The notes beneath the pieces were generated by a model that ran no database searches, was not told the DNA's origin, and saw nothing but the letters and a program-made list of their open reading frames with translations. A DNA stretch of 64,000 nt from Tragulus kanchil (taxonomy: Eukaryota > Chordata > Mammalia > Artiodactyla > Tragulidae), in assembly GCA_022376925.1 (NCBI GenBank), contig JAIOJX010000004.1, positions 171,707,501 through 171,771,500 of the forward strand, read 5' to 3'. Position numbers and translations under genes: made by a program. Of the stretch, positions 1 to 11,520 are shown piece by piece. Numbering within the stretch: position 1 is the stretch's first letter; the number at the start of each line of letters is the position of its first letter.

Positions 1-408
1 GCGAGCAACTCCAAAGAGAAGGCAGCCCCACGGGGAGGAAACAGCGCGCCCACGGCGAGGAGGAGGAACACCAAAAACAGGCCGTCCTCTGCTGGAACAG
101 AAGGACAGTAACGACAGGAGCCTCGCACGTGGGGTCATGGAGAAGCACGCTCAAGAGGTGCGGGGGCTGCCCTGGCCCCTCACTCCCCAGAGGAGCCCCG
201 GGTGACACGGGCCGCCGGGAAGGAGCGGATTCACCTCCTGGCAGGTCTCACCCTGGAGCTCTCACTGGAAGAGCTTGACAGAGCCCACCCGGACTCGCCG
301 CAAGCCTATGGGCAGAGCTCACGCACACCCTAGGAACCCGGACAGAGCTCTGGCCGCAGGGTCTTAAAAAATAACCCAGAGACCACTGTCAGCCCCTCGT
401 TCCCATCC

Positions 409-410
<2 letters not shown>

Positions 411-439
<29 letters not shown>
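411..439. repeat. (TG)n microsatellite
   Basis: About 14 uninterrupted TG units; the AC/TG strand produces the poly His-Thr or Val-Cys frames. Confidence 0.95.
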
Positions 440-713
440 CTGTGACCGTGTGTGCCCACCACGGTCTCAGTTTGCTGGCTTTCCAAATAAAGTCTCTCTT
501 CCTTGCCCCAACAGCTCGTCGCCATTACTGGATTGTTGGCCTGTCGAGCAGCAAGCAGCAGCTGTTCGTTAGACTCAGGAACAGCACAGCCGGGGGGCTC
601 TGCAGACAAGACAGGGTCACACAGCTGGGCACACCTCTCCACGGGCAGAGGGGCCTGCATCACCCAGGTGGGTTCGCTCTAACCAAAGCCCTCAACTGGA
701 AAACCTCCGTGGC

Positions 714-783
714 TGTGGTCGGGGGCGTGGCTGTGGAGGGGGGCGCGGCTGTGGAGGGGGCGTGGCTGTGGTTGGGGCGTGGC
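714..783. repeat. Short GC-rich minisatellite
   Basis: About four imperfect units built on GGCTGTGG followed by a G run and GGCGTGGCTGTGG, 16-24 bases each. Confidence 0.7.
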
Positions 784-1106
784 CATGCAGCAACGCTCAG
801 AGCGAGGCTGCGAGGCCGGCTGGCAGTGCGCAGACAGGGGCTGCCGTGGGGCCCGCCCAGAGAAGAGGGAGAGGAAGGGAGAGGGTTTCTCTCCTGGAGA
901 CTCCAGAAAGCCCTGCCAGCACCCTGGATTTGGCCCAGGGAGACCCGCGTGCAGACCTGACATTCAGAGCATAAGGTAAAGAAAGAGTGTGTGTTGTTCT
1001 AACCCAGCAGCCTTGTGGCCATTTGCTTCTGCAGCAACAGAAACACAGGTAGCAAATCTGTCTTCCTGGCATGTGGAAGGCTTAAAGGTTAAGCCATCAC
1101 ACTTTG

Positions 1107-1290
1107 GGGATTCCCTGGTGGCTCAAGGGTAAAGAATCTGCCTGCCAGTGCAGGAGAGTGCGGGTTTGATCCCTGGTCTGGGAAGACAGGAGAAGGAAGT
1201 GGCAACCCACTCCCTCCAGTATTCTTGTCCACAAAAGTCCCACCGACAGACCATGGGCTACAGACACAACGGAGCCACTCCACAATGGCA
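1107..1290 (+). mobile_element. Bov-tA-type SINE
   Basis: Starts with the tRNA-derived TTCCCTGGTGGCTCA, carries a B-box-like GGTTTGATCCCTGG, then the BovB-derived tail with GAAGTGGCAACCCACTCC. The 3' part is diverged. Confidence 0.8.
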
Positions 1291-1399
1291 ACAGTGTCAC
1301 ACTTCTATGCTTCACACAGGTTCTGCTTTGAGGACTGTACTTGGGAAAGTCCACCCCTACTGCCCCAGTCCAGTCAGGCGGCGGTAAGAATCCAGGCCC

Positions 1400-1733
1400 T
1401 GGGCCTCCCAGGTAGCTCGGTGGTAGAGCTCGCCTGCCAATGCAGGAGACACGGGTTTGATCCCTGATCGGGGAAGATCCCACAGGCTGCGGAGCAACTA
1501 AGCCCGTGAGCCACGGCCATGGGCCTGAGCTCTAGCGCCTCGGAGCCGCAACTATGGAGCCCGTGTGCCCTAGAGCCCGAGTTCCAGAACAAGAGAAGTC
1601 ACCGCAACAAGAAGGCTGCTCACCTCAACTAGAGAGGAGCCCCGCTCCCTACAACTAGAGAAGAAACTATGGCAGCCGTGAAAACCCAGAACCACCAAAA
1701 ATAAATAAATAAAAATTTATACTTAAAAAAAAA
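1400..1733 (+). mobile_element. CHR-type tRNA SINE
   Basis: A tRNA-like head with GGTTTGATCCCTGA is followed by the repeated CAACTA...GAGCCCGTG blocks and an AATAAATAAATAAA tail typical of the Cetacea-Hippo-Ruminant family. Confidence 0.8.
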
Positions 1734-2097
1734 GAATTCCAGGCACTGAGCACCTTGTAAGCAAGGTCTCACGCTCATGCCGCTAGGAAGTCCAGGCTGG
1801 ACGCGCTTCTGGTCTGCAGACAGACCTCTCCCTACAGCCGCGCCTGGCCGAACGGGAGAGCGCCCCGTGTGTCACACCTCACCCAGCAGCGCCGGCGGGG
1901 GCCCAGCAGACAGCCTGCACCAACTGCCAGACTCACAAGTGACTCGGGCCCCAGCCTTCAAGAGACACTCAGGAGCTTTTTTTTCTCTTTTTTTGGCAAA
2001 ATACGTATCGGCCTGCCAGGTCAAGCACGGCCCATCTGTCACAGTCTCTTTCTGAAATTTCCATGGAGGCCTCCCTGACCTTGGTAGAAAGTTTCCA

Positions 2098-2285
2098 GTT
2101 TTCAGAATCCAAAGGCCTGGGTTCAAATCCCAGCACTTACAAGCTGATAAGAGTGTTAGCCAAGTAACTGCTCAGAGGTTTTGCTTCCTCATCCAGGAAA
2201 CGGGAATAAGAATGTGTGTGCAATGAGATAACCAGAAGACGGCAGCATGAACCCTGCAAAGTGACCCCAGACAGTATTTACCAAT
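2098..2285 (+). mobile_element. MIR SINE
   Basis: Contains GGGTTCAAATCCCAGCACTT, then a GCCAAGTAACTGCTCAGAGG and TTTTGCTTCCTCATCCAGGA core, ending GCAATGAGATAACC. This is the mammalian-wide interspersed repeat. Confidence 0.75.
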
Positions 2286-2889
2286 AGGTCAGTCCATCTC
2301 TTCTTGGCGTCTGTGTCTTCCCACCACGCCCCACGGTGTTCGTCGGCTCAACGCCAGCAGCAGCGTGGTCTCCGGCCCACGATCGGCAGGCCGCGCTCTC
2401 AGCCCTCAGCAGCCTCAGCACCTGCCGCGGCCCTGCTCCCACGGGCAGCAGGCAGCCACTCATGCCTCACCGGCAAGCCACCGGTGACAACTGAGCAGGA
2501 AAGGCTCCAGCGACGTTCGAGCTCAGACTAAAAGGACCTCATTTTGTCTGATTAACATTACATTTTTATTTGATCTGCATCGTGAAAGAAAAAAAATGGC
2601 TTTAACAAAACCCCTTTCAAAAGAGCAAGTGGCAACTAACACAGCTACCTCATTTTAGATAAAGAAACTGCTCCTTAAAAAATAGCCCATGAACTTTTTA
2701 CTAGGCTATCCTGCTTTAAACACTTTGAGTAATTCACTGAACTCTAATGATTCCTTCCAAGACGCAGATCCATGGGACCCAATTCCACTGCCAGCTGAGC
2801 ACTGCGGCGAAGTCCCTGCACAAGTGCCCAGAGAGACAGGTTCCATGAGGTCCAACGCCACAGAGAGCAAAAAGGTTAAGAAATGCCCA

Positions 2890-3188
2890 GGGGTTTCCCT
2901 GGTTGCTCAGCGGTAAAGAGTACGCCTACCAATGCAGGAGACAGGGGTTTGACCCCTGATCCAGGAAGATCCCACGTGCTGCAGAGCAACTAAGCCTGTG
3001 AGCCACAACTCTAGAGCACCAGAGTCACAACTATAGAGCCCGTGTGCCCTAGAGCCCGAGCTCCACAACAAGAGACGTCACCACAACAAGAAGTCTGCTC
3101 ACCTCCACTAGAGAGGAGCCCCCACTCCCTGCAACTAGAGAAGAACCCAGAATAGCCAAAAATAAATAAATAAAAAATTTTAAAAAGA
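2890..3188 (+). mobile_element. CHR-type SINE (copy in duplication A1)
   Basis: Same family signature, ending in AAATAAATAAATAAAAAATTT. It recurs at 3,995-4,292 only because the region is duplicated. Confidence 0.8.
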
Positions 3189-3337
3189 GAAGCCTAGATG
3201 CCTGTTATCAACCGAATAATGAAGAAACAAACATATGTGTACAACAGACTGCCAGTCACAACACACAGGAAGGCACCACAGCCACACAATCGAGACGGGC
3301 AAGTTCACTGACAGTGAGGAGTTGAATACACGCACAG

Positions 3338-3546
3338 CGTTAGTCTCTCAGTCCTGTCCGACGCTACACAACCCGCAACCCGGTGGACCACAGCCTGCCA
3401 GGCTGGTCTGTCCATGGACCTCTCCAGGCAAGAGCACTGGAGTGGGCAGTCACCCCTTCTCCAGGGGGGCTTCCCCACCCAGGGACCAGACCTGGGGCTC
3501 CTGCACGGCAGGCAAGTTCTTTACTGTCTGAGCCGCCAGGGAGGCC
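3338..3546 (-). mobile_element. Bov-tA SINE, reversed (in A1)
   Basis: Read on the minus strand it has the tRNA-derived head followed by the BovB-derived tail ending near GTCGGACAGGACTGAG. The duplicate lies at about 4,443-4,650. Confidence 0.8.
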
Positions 3547-3549
3547 CCT

Positions 3550-3676
3550 GGTGGGAGCCGGAGCCCACATGCCTTAACTAAGAGTCCACGTGGAGCAACA
3601 AAGATCCCTAATGCTGCACCCAAGATCCTGCACGTCACACCTCAGACCCAGGGCAGCCAAACAGAACAAACAAATG
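3550..3676 (+). mobile_element. CHR-like SINE fragment
   Basis: Degenerate GGAGCAACAAAGATCCC and CAGGGCAGCCAAACA blocks of a headless CHR-like element. It is repeated at about 4,655-4,780 and, starting from GGAGCAACA, at 5,748 because of duplications A and B. Confidence 0.6.
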
Positions 3677-4694
3677 CAATGAAACTGGAGAAGGGCTAAT
3701 TTATTAGTAGCAGGCAACCTTGGGGACCAGGAGAGGTGTTTTCTGGGTCCAATCTGCAAGTATCGTGAGGACCACACACCTGAGCAAAAACACATGAACT
3801 TTTTACTAGGCTATCCTGCTTTAAACACTTTGAGTAATTCACTGAACTCTAATGATTCCTTCCAAGACGCAGATCCATGGGACCCAATTCCACTGCCAGC
3901 TGAGCACTGCGGCGAAGTCCCTGCACAAGTGCCCAGAGAGACAGGTTCCATGAGGTCCAACGCCACAGAGAGCAAAAAGGTTAAGAAATGCCCAGGGGTT
4001 TCCCTGGTTGCTCAGCGTAAAGAGTACGCCTACCAATGCAGGAGACAGGGGTTTGACCCCTGATCCAGGAAGATCCCACGTGCTGCAGAGCAACTAAGCC
4101 TGTGAGCCACAACTCTAGAGCACCAGAGTCACAACTATAGAGCCCGTGTGCCCTAGAGCCCGAGCTCCACAACAAGAGACGTCACCACAACAAGAAGTCT
4201 GCTCACCTCCACTAGAGAGGAGCCCCCACTCCCTGCAACTAGAGAAGAACCCAGAATAGCCAAAAATAAATAAATAAAAAATTTTAAAAAGAGAAGCCTA
4301 GATGCCTGTTATCAACCGAATAATGAAGAAACAAACATATGTGTACAACAGACTGCCAGTCACAACACACAGGAAGGCACCACAGCCACACAATCGAGAC
4401 GGGCAAGTTCACTGACAGTGAGGAGTTGAATACACGCACAGCGTTAGTCTCTCAGTCCTGTCCGACGCTACACAACCCGCAACCCGGTGGACCACAGCCT
4501 GCCAGGCTGGTCTGTCCATGGACCTCTCCAGGCAAGAGCACTGGAGTGGGCAGTCACCCCTTCTCCAGGGGGGCTTCCCCACCCAGGGACCAGACCTGGG
4601 GCTCCTGCACGGCAGGCAAGTTCTTTACTGTCTGAGCCGCCAGGGAGGCCCCTGGTGGGAGCCGGAGCCCACATGCCTTAACTAAGAGTCCACG

Positions 4695-6808
4695 TGGAGC
4701 AACAAAGATCCCTAATGCTGCACCCAAGATCCTGCACGTCACACCTCAGACCCAGGGCAGCCAAACAGAACAAACAAATGCAATGAAACTGGAGAAGGGC
4801 TAATTTATTAGTAGCAGGCAACCTTGGGGACCAGGAGAGGTGTTTTCTGGGTCCAATCTGCAAGTATCGTGAGGACCACACACCTGAGCATCAAGGAAAG
4901 ACTCACAAATGGAAGAAAAAATAAACAAGAACTAACAAAGGTCACAGGTTCCAACTTTGTGACGTTAACGGAGGCTCCCGGCCAGGTGAGAGGTCCAGAC
5001 AGGACAGCACGGGACGGGGACAGGCTGGGGGAGAGGTGCCCACCTTGTGCCCCGAAGAGGACCAGTGGGAAGTGCCCATGAGTGCCACGGGTGAAGGTCA
5101 CCACTCCCGCACAAGGCTCAGGGGCCACGAAAGAGCCCCGCGGGCAAGAGGCAGACAGTCAACAGAGAAGAGGCAAGATGAGGCTTAAAGTGAGACCCTG
5201 CAGGGGCGCTCTGGGTGCACAGGGCCCTGCTGAGGGCCGGCCGGAGCCGCCGGGCTGATGCCAGAACGCCCGGAAGAGACGGGCCTGGGCCTGTGCTCTG
5301 AACAGAAGCTACCACAGTGAGAAGCCCTCACACTGCAGCGAACACCCAGTGCCAACTCCCAAGAGTAAAAATGGATAAATAAACTCAGAGACTGTCTGCT
5401 AGCCTCCTCGTGGACTGCCTCGCTCTCAGCGTGGCCTGTGCCAAGACCACGAAACAGCACCGTCTTAGCAGGTCAGGACCCACCCGGCAGCCGCCCCTCC
5501 AGCCAGTCGACGCGCTCTGACGGCCGGGCACCCGCTCCAGGCCCGGCTCCCCCAGGGCGGACAGGCGTCAGGATGCAGGTGAGCATGGAGGTGGCGGGAG
5601 AAGGGAGGAACGAGCCTGAGTGGCGGAGAGGGAGAGGAAATCAAAGGAAAGGAACTAACTCAAGATGCAGCGGCCCGAGCATCATAAAACAAACGAACAA
5701 TTACATGGCCACGTTTATGACTAACCGCCTCCCTGGAACTCGCTCCTGGAGCAACAAAGATCCCTAATGCTGCACCCAAGATCCTGCACGTCACACCTCA
5801 GACCCAGGGCAGCCAAACAGAACAAACAAATGCAATGAAACTGGAGAAGGGCTAATTTATTAGTAGCAGGCAACCTTGGGGACCAGGAGAGGTGTTTTCT
5901 GGGTCCAATCTGCAAGTATCGTGAGGACCACACACCTGAGCATCAAGGAAAGACTCACAAATGGAAGAAAAAATAAACAAGAACTAACAAAGGTCACAGG
6001 TTCCAACTTTGTGACGTTAACGGAGGCTCCCGGCCAGGTGAGAGGTCCAGACAGGACAGCACGGGACGGGGACAGGCTGGGGGAGAGGTGCCCACCTTGT
6101 GCCCCGAAGAGGACCAGTGGGAAGTGCCCATGAGTGCCACGGGTGAAGGTCACCACTCCCGCACAAGGCTCAGGGGCCACGAAAGAGCCCCGCGGGCAAG
6201 AGGCAGACAGTCAACAGAGAAGAGGCAAGATGAGGCTTAAAGTGAGACCCTGCAGGGGCGCTCTGGGTGCACAGGGCCCTGCTGAGGGCCGGCCGGAGCC
6301 GCCGGGCTGATGCCAGAACGCCCGGAAGAGACGGGCCTGGGCCTGTGCTCTGAACAGAAGCTACCACAGTGAGAAGCCCTCACACTGCAGCGAACACCCA
6401 GTGCCAACTCCCAAGAGTAAAAATGGATAAATAAACTCAGAGACTGTCTGCTAGCCTCCTCGTGGACTGCCTCGCTCTCAGCGTGGCCTGTGCCAAGACC
6501 ACGAAACAGCACCGTCTTAGCAGGTCAGGACCCACCCGGCAGCCGCCCCTCCAGCCAGTCGACGCGCTCTGACGGCCGGGCACCCGCTCCAGGCCCGGCT
6601 CCCCCAGGGCGGACAGGCGTCAGGATGCAGGTGAGCATGGAGGTGGCGGGAGAAGGGAGGAACGAGCCTGAGTGGCGGAGAGGGAGAGGAAATCAAAGGA
6701 AAGGAACTAACTCAAGATGCAGCGGCCCGAGCATCATAAAACAAACGAACAATTACATGGCCACGTTTATGACTAACCGCCTCCCTGGAACTCGCTCCTG
6801 GAGCAACA
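4695..6808. repeat. Tandem duplication B (unit 1,052 bp)
   Basis: Copy 1 is 4,695-5,746 and copy 2 is 5,747-6,798, with a constant offset of 1,052. The 10-base string TGGAGCAACA is found at the start of copy 1, at the junction and at the end of copy 2. It overlaps the end of duplication A. Confidence 0.95.
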
Positions 6809-8757
6809 GGCAGCCTGCAGCAGCCCGGTTCCCAGCTCGTCGACCCTCCTCTGCCAGCACAGCCACCGCGCAGAGCTGCCTCTGGGCGCGACAGCAGCTT
6901 TCCAAACTACGAACCAGTGCCTCATCTACCATTAGGCTCAATCCCACCAGCGGTGCTCTCCAGATTTAGAAAATACCCTCAGAAGAACCAAGTTTTCCAG
7001 GGAGACAGCAACTCAGTGACCCAGGAGAGAACAGGCCCGGGGGGGACCTTTCCTGATTCTTACCGTCGGCTTCCTGACGCTCACCAGCCACCTGATGGAG
7101 CTGGACGTCCTCCCACCTGGATGCTGGTCTCCCGCCTGGACGGGCACAAAGCCTCCCAGCTGGTGCCTGCTTCCGGCCCAGCCCTCTGGGCCCCCACTCG
7201 CCACCTTCAACACACACTTGCCATCCTAAAGCTCTGAGACGGGGCAGCCGAAGGAGCCCTGCTGCTCCACGGGCACGCCACGCCTCCGCCAGCGCTTCCC
7301 ACGGCCCCCGTCACGCAGGAGACAGAGCCCCAACCCTCCTGCGACCACAAGCCCCCCACCTTTCAGGCCTCGTGCCCCAACCCTCTCACCCCGCCCTCGG
7401 CGATGCTCACACTAGCCCCGGGGCGCTTCAAACACACGGCCATCACCCTGGCCCGGGCCCCGCGCGCGCTCACCTCTGCCTGGCCCGCTCTTCCCCGGCG
7501 CCTCGAGGCCGGGCCCCTCACCCGCCACACATCTTGCTCAGAAGCCACCCGCTCCGAGAGGGCTCTCCCGGCTTCGTGTCACCGTGAGACCCCGCGGCGC
7601 CGGCCCCAGCGGTCCACCCACTCCCCTGCCTGGCCTGGACGCCACTCGTCCCTCCGACAGCTAACGCTCTCCTTAACGCGTCACTCCCCACAGCTCCCAC
7701 CCCTCTGGGGGCGCTGGGAGCGTGCAAGGCTCGGTCTGTTCCGTTCCCTGGTGCACCTCCGGAGCCTGGAGCTGTCACGGGTTAAGTGCATGCTTGCTGA
7801 ACGAACAGATGATCCGACTCTCAGAACTGGTCCAAGAGGCCCCTGTCCTCCAAGAGGACGGGCTCTGGCCAAGCACACACCCTCCTGGAGGTCCCAGGCT
7901 CTAAGGCCCACTGCAGTTCCCGGGTCACACACGAGGACAGCCAGCCCCAGAGCAGCACCACGAAGGGGAGCGGCGCAGAGATGAACAGAAAACAACGGCT
8001 GAGGCCTGGACCACCCCACTCCCAGTCGGACATCATGCCACCACATCCCACATCCTGCTCATCCGGAAGTTTCTAAGGAAGCATCAGCCAAGCACACCAC
8101 CTGAGGCCCAGCGAGTGCACAGATCGGGGGTCTCCCAGCGAGACCAGCGGATGCAGCGTGAGGCCTTGGCCAAGCCACCTGCGCTCTCCAGGCTCGTGTG
8201 GAAAACAGCCCAGATCAAGTCCCACTTAGCTGATCTTGCAGTAGCAATGCGAGGATGAGTACGGCCCGCTCCCCACAGGCAGAGCCCACACTGCCTGGTG
8301 GAGAGAACAAGCACTTCCCAACAGCCCTGAGCATGACGCACAAAGGGCCCTTCAGTCCAGACCGCACGAAAATAGGCCAGGTTTCACCTGGGGGTTCAAC
8401 GGAGGCCGTTTTTTTTAAATCCTTAAGAAGCAAGCGAGGCAAAGGAGAGGGAAGGGAGGAAAAGAACGTTCTGGTCCATTACAAAAGCACAAAACTGACA
8501 GAGGCATCCCACAGCAGATACAGCAAAACTCCACCAGCCCCTGAGCACCACTGAGGGCACGACTCAGAGACGGAGGGGGGAGAGACGCGCTGAAGGATCG
8601 AGCTCAGCTCGATATCCTGCTCACGTATCCTGCAAAACACAGGCGCTTCTCTGCACAGCACTTCCACAAAAACCACCAGGAGGTTCTACACCAAGCTCAC
8701 CTCAGCGAGGGTCAGCGTGCACCTGGAGGACAGAGCACCTGTGGTAAGTCCTAAAGC

Positions 8758-8925
8758 ACCAGGGACCACCCTAGGTCCGGGGCTGAGACGCCCCTTCCAG
8801 TGCAGGGGGTGTGGCCTCAATCCTGGGTCCGGGAACTAAAATCCCACTTGCTCTTGGCCAAAATACTAAAACATGAACAGAAACAATATTGTAAAAGATT
8901 CAATAAAGACTTTTAAAAATGAAAT
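8758..8925 (+). mobile_element. CHR-like SINE, diverged
   Basis: Shows the order CAGTGCAGGGGGTGTGG, then CCTGGGTCCGGGAACTAAAATCCCAC, and an A-rich end, which matches the short CHR/CHRL form. Confidence 0.6.
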
Positions 8926-9544
8926 AAACCACCAGGGAGACCAGCATCAGGAATAGCACCTGGTAGCCCCCACTGTCAAGAAATCATTACTTATAAAAGG
9001 CCTATGCTGCACAAAGAGTCTTTAACAGTTCCGTATTTTGTGGTGGGTGTACCTCTGGGCTGGGGCCCACATTCAACAAGTTAACTATGGGAACCACTCA
9101 CAAGAGCTGGCACAGCCGCTCGAGGCCGCTGGGACCTGCCAGCCTCGCAACCGTGTGGGTGAGCAGGCGCTCGGCCAGTGGTCAGCAAGGGAAAGCCACC
9201 TCCTGGCCGGAAGGGGACACAGCTCTGCAGCTCCTCCTGTTGCCTGAACGGCAGCACGGCCGGAGGCCAGGCCGCAGGGGGCGAGGGGCCACGGGCGGTG
9301 GGGGTGAGGGGCCCGCGGCGGCTGTGCAGGCCTCTTTCCCTGCAGGCCAATCTCTCCTCCTCGCCCTGCCCTCCGCAGTGGCAGCCCCGGCAGGTCTCCA
9401 AGACTCCACCCCAAGTCTGGAACCATCACTGGGAGTCCCTCTCAAAAACGCCTCCGCACAGCGCCGCCTCCAAACCCAAGGAAAAAGCAAGGCACCTTTG
9501 GCAAGGCAGGATTTCACAGAACAAAGCGGAGGGCAGTATTACGT

Positions 9545-9985
9545 CCCCGTGGCCGGCACAACAAAGTGCCACAAACTCAGTGGCTTAAGACAACAGAAAT
9601 GTATCCTGTCACAGGGCTGGGGCTTAGAAGTCCAAAGTCCAGGTCTCGGCAGAGCCATGCTCTCTCCAAAGGCTCGGGGGAGGGTCCCTCCCTGCCTCTT
9701 CTGGTGTTCACTGGTTGGACGCCAGGAACTCTCAGCCCGCCTTGGGTATCACTTCGACCTGTCTCCACCATCGCCTGCCACCGTCCCTATTGCTGTCTCT
9801 CTGGGTGCCAACTTCTGCTTCTAGGGAGCCCAGTCGTTGGACTGGATAGGGCTCACCCTAATCCAGGAGGACCTCATTTCTCATTTTCACCTGATTCCAT
9901 CTGCAAATACCCTGTTTCCGCGTAAGGTCCTAATCACTGGTTTCAAGACCTGGATGTGGGAAGGGGCCCTACTGACCCCAATCTT
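9545..9985 (+). mobile_element. Old mammalian repeat, family uncertain
   Basis: Contains CAAAGTGCCACAAACTCAGT, GGCTTAAGACAACAGAAATG, GGCTTAGAAGTCCAAAGTCC and ATCTGCAAATACCCTGTTTC in the order of a common mammalian interspersed repeat. I recognise the pattern but not the family name with certainty. Confidence 0.5.
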
Positions 9986-11232
9986 AGGACAAATGCCCGG
10001 GGCACAGTCACTGATCCAAAGGTTCAATCTAGAACTACACACAGGAGCTCCATGACTCTCACGCCTCGTGGGTGGTTAAGAATCAGAGTGTGTCTAGACG
10101 GAGGAGGACGCAAACTCTCAAGACCTAAAACAACGCAGAGTTCTTCTCCACGCGGCTCCTTCTCCCAGGAGGCGGTGCTCTCGGGCACTGTCCCTGTCAC
10201 CGCGAGGACCTCCTACTCTCTGCTACTCCAGAATGTATGTTCACATCGTCTTGGACCCCGATGCTGGCTGTGATGAAACCTCCACTGTCCTTCAAGTATT
10301 GTCCTGCAGAACAAAAGGAGGTCGCTGGCCAGCTTTAGTGACGTCCCCCCAAAGTCGCTGTTCTGGGCAGTCAGTAACTCGCTCCTGCGAACTCCCAGAG
10401 CACTCTGAAAACCAAGCCTTTCTGACTGGACACCGTGAATTCCAAAGTTTATCATGCTATCACTGAAACGTGTGTTTACCACGCAGCACTTACAAATAAA
10501 CTGTGCTCCTTGAAGATTCAACTTGGAGTTAAGGCCACAACTGGTTAATTTTCAGGGTCTGAGGCTTCAGTGTGCAGACAGAACCCTGGTTAGAAATCCT
10601 GTAGTGTGTTTCTCTCTCATCTGCGTTCAACAGCAGCGGATTTCTCCCCCAGGCATTTTCCGAGCCATGTCTCCCCGCATCCCAGGGCCCTGTCTGGGCA
10701 GGGTGACACGTCAGAGGAGGACTTTGGAGTCCTACCGCTTCCAGGGTGCACCCAGGCCACTGCAGACACTTTAATGGAAACATATATGTTTTTTTTAATT
10801 TGCTACCTGCGGCCGACTCAAGACAGGAGTAGGCTGTGAGGCCAGAACACGGGAACGGGGAAATGCACAGGGCGCCTCCAGCCCTCTGCCCAGCCCCGGG
10901 CAAGAGCAGCAGCCCAGAGGCGCCGCGGCGGCCAACCCCGCGGCTCCCCGCCGCCACGCCCCCGGAAGCCGGCCGCGCAGCCCACCGGCGCCCCGCGGCT
11001 CCGGGCAGGGGGCTCCTCTCAGCTGCCCCGGGGCTGAGCGTTCCGCGGCCCCAGGACAAGCCTCCTCCGCTCTCCTCGCGGCTCCGTGCAGCCGCCGTCG
11101 CCTCCCGGGCCCCACGACTCGGCCCCCGGGACGCCGCCCCCGCCAGGCCCCGACTCCACGCGCATCCCGGACGGCCGACGCGCCCGCCTGACCCCTGACC
11201 CCTGACCCGACCCGGATTCCCGTCACACCCAC

Positions 11233-11294
11233 CTGCCCGGGACCTTGCTGTTGCTGCGCCTCCAGAACTGCTTCCTGGCCCCGTCGCTGGCCAT
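11233..11294 (-). CDS. TBC1D22A: TBC1D22A coding exon 1 (N-terminus)
   Basis: The minus strand reads ATG at 11,294-11,292 in a strong context (GCCATGG) and encodes 20 residues beginning MASDGARKQFW, ending SNSKVPG. This matches the N-terminus of the Rab-GAP family protein TBC1D22A as I know it from human, with conservative changes such as Lys to Arg and Leu to Val. The exon ends in AG followed by GTGGGT at 11,232-11,227, a good donor. The two leftover bases AG would start a Ser codon, which agrees with the next residue in human. TBC domains are Rab GTPase-activating modules, but that domain is in later exons outside the window. The gene is head to head with CERK, as in human. Only this exon is visible, so product integrity cannot be judged. 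Confidence 0.93.
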
Positions 11295-11438
11295 GGCCTC
11301 TCCTCATCCCTCAGGCCCGCGGCCCCGACACCCCCAGGGCGGCGAGCCCTCTCCGGCGGCCCTCTCCCGTGCCCCGGGCGGCCGCACAGCCGTCCCGGGG
11401 TTCCTGAGCGCAGAGCCGAGAAGCTCTTCCGCCTCCCT

Positions 11439-11469
11439 CCGGAAGTTGTGCCTCCGCGCGTCCGGAAGT
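11439..11469. promoter_or_regulatory. Two ETS/GABP-type sites
   Basis: CCGGAAGT occurs at 11,439-11,446 and again at 11,462-11,469, 23 bases apart in the same orientation (plus strand), roughly 145-175 bases upstream of the TBC1D22A start codon. The motif is the core bound by ETS factors such as GABPA, typical of TATA-less CpG-island promoters. Occupancy is inference. Confidence 0.6.
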
Positions 11470-11512
11470 CCCGCCTCCATCCTAGGCGAGCGGGACGCAC
11501 GGCGCGGGCGCC

Positions 11513-11520
11513 TGACGTCA
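11513..11520. promoter_or_regulatory. Palindromic CRE (TGACGTCA)
   Basis: A perfect cyclic-AMP response element palindrome lies about 220 bases upstream of the TBC1D22A start codon, with a half-site TGACGT at about 11,581. Both are within the CpG island, where CREB/ATF sites are functionally enriched. Binding itself is inference. Confidence 0.6.

Larger units (their letters stand above)
2688..4890. repeat. Tandem duplication A (unit ~1.1 kb)
   Basis: Copy 1 is 2,688-3,786 and copy 2 is 3,793-4,890, separated by 6 bases of filler. The copies are the same apart from one missing G in copy 2 (at about 4,015). Each carries a CHR SINE, a reversed Bov-tA SINE and a CHR-like fragment. The last ~195 bases of copy 2 also start duplication B, so that segment occurs three times. 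Confidence 0.95.
1..11232 (-). other. TBC1D22A: TBC1D22A intron 1 (part)
   Basis: This stretch lies downstream, on the minus strand, of the splice donor of TBC1D22A coding exon 1, so it is inferred to be the start of intron 1. I looked on the minus strand for the next known protein segment (beginning with an Ile-Gln-His-Val-Tyr-Gly stretch in the human protein) and did not find it, so exon 2 probably lies left of the window. The content is ruminant SINEs, MIR and other old repeats, and two overlapping tandem duplications (A and B). The first ~360 bases and 6,810-8,750 hold no repeat or gene I can name; 7,250-7,650 is GC rich. Confidence 0.75.
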
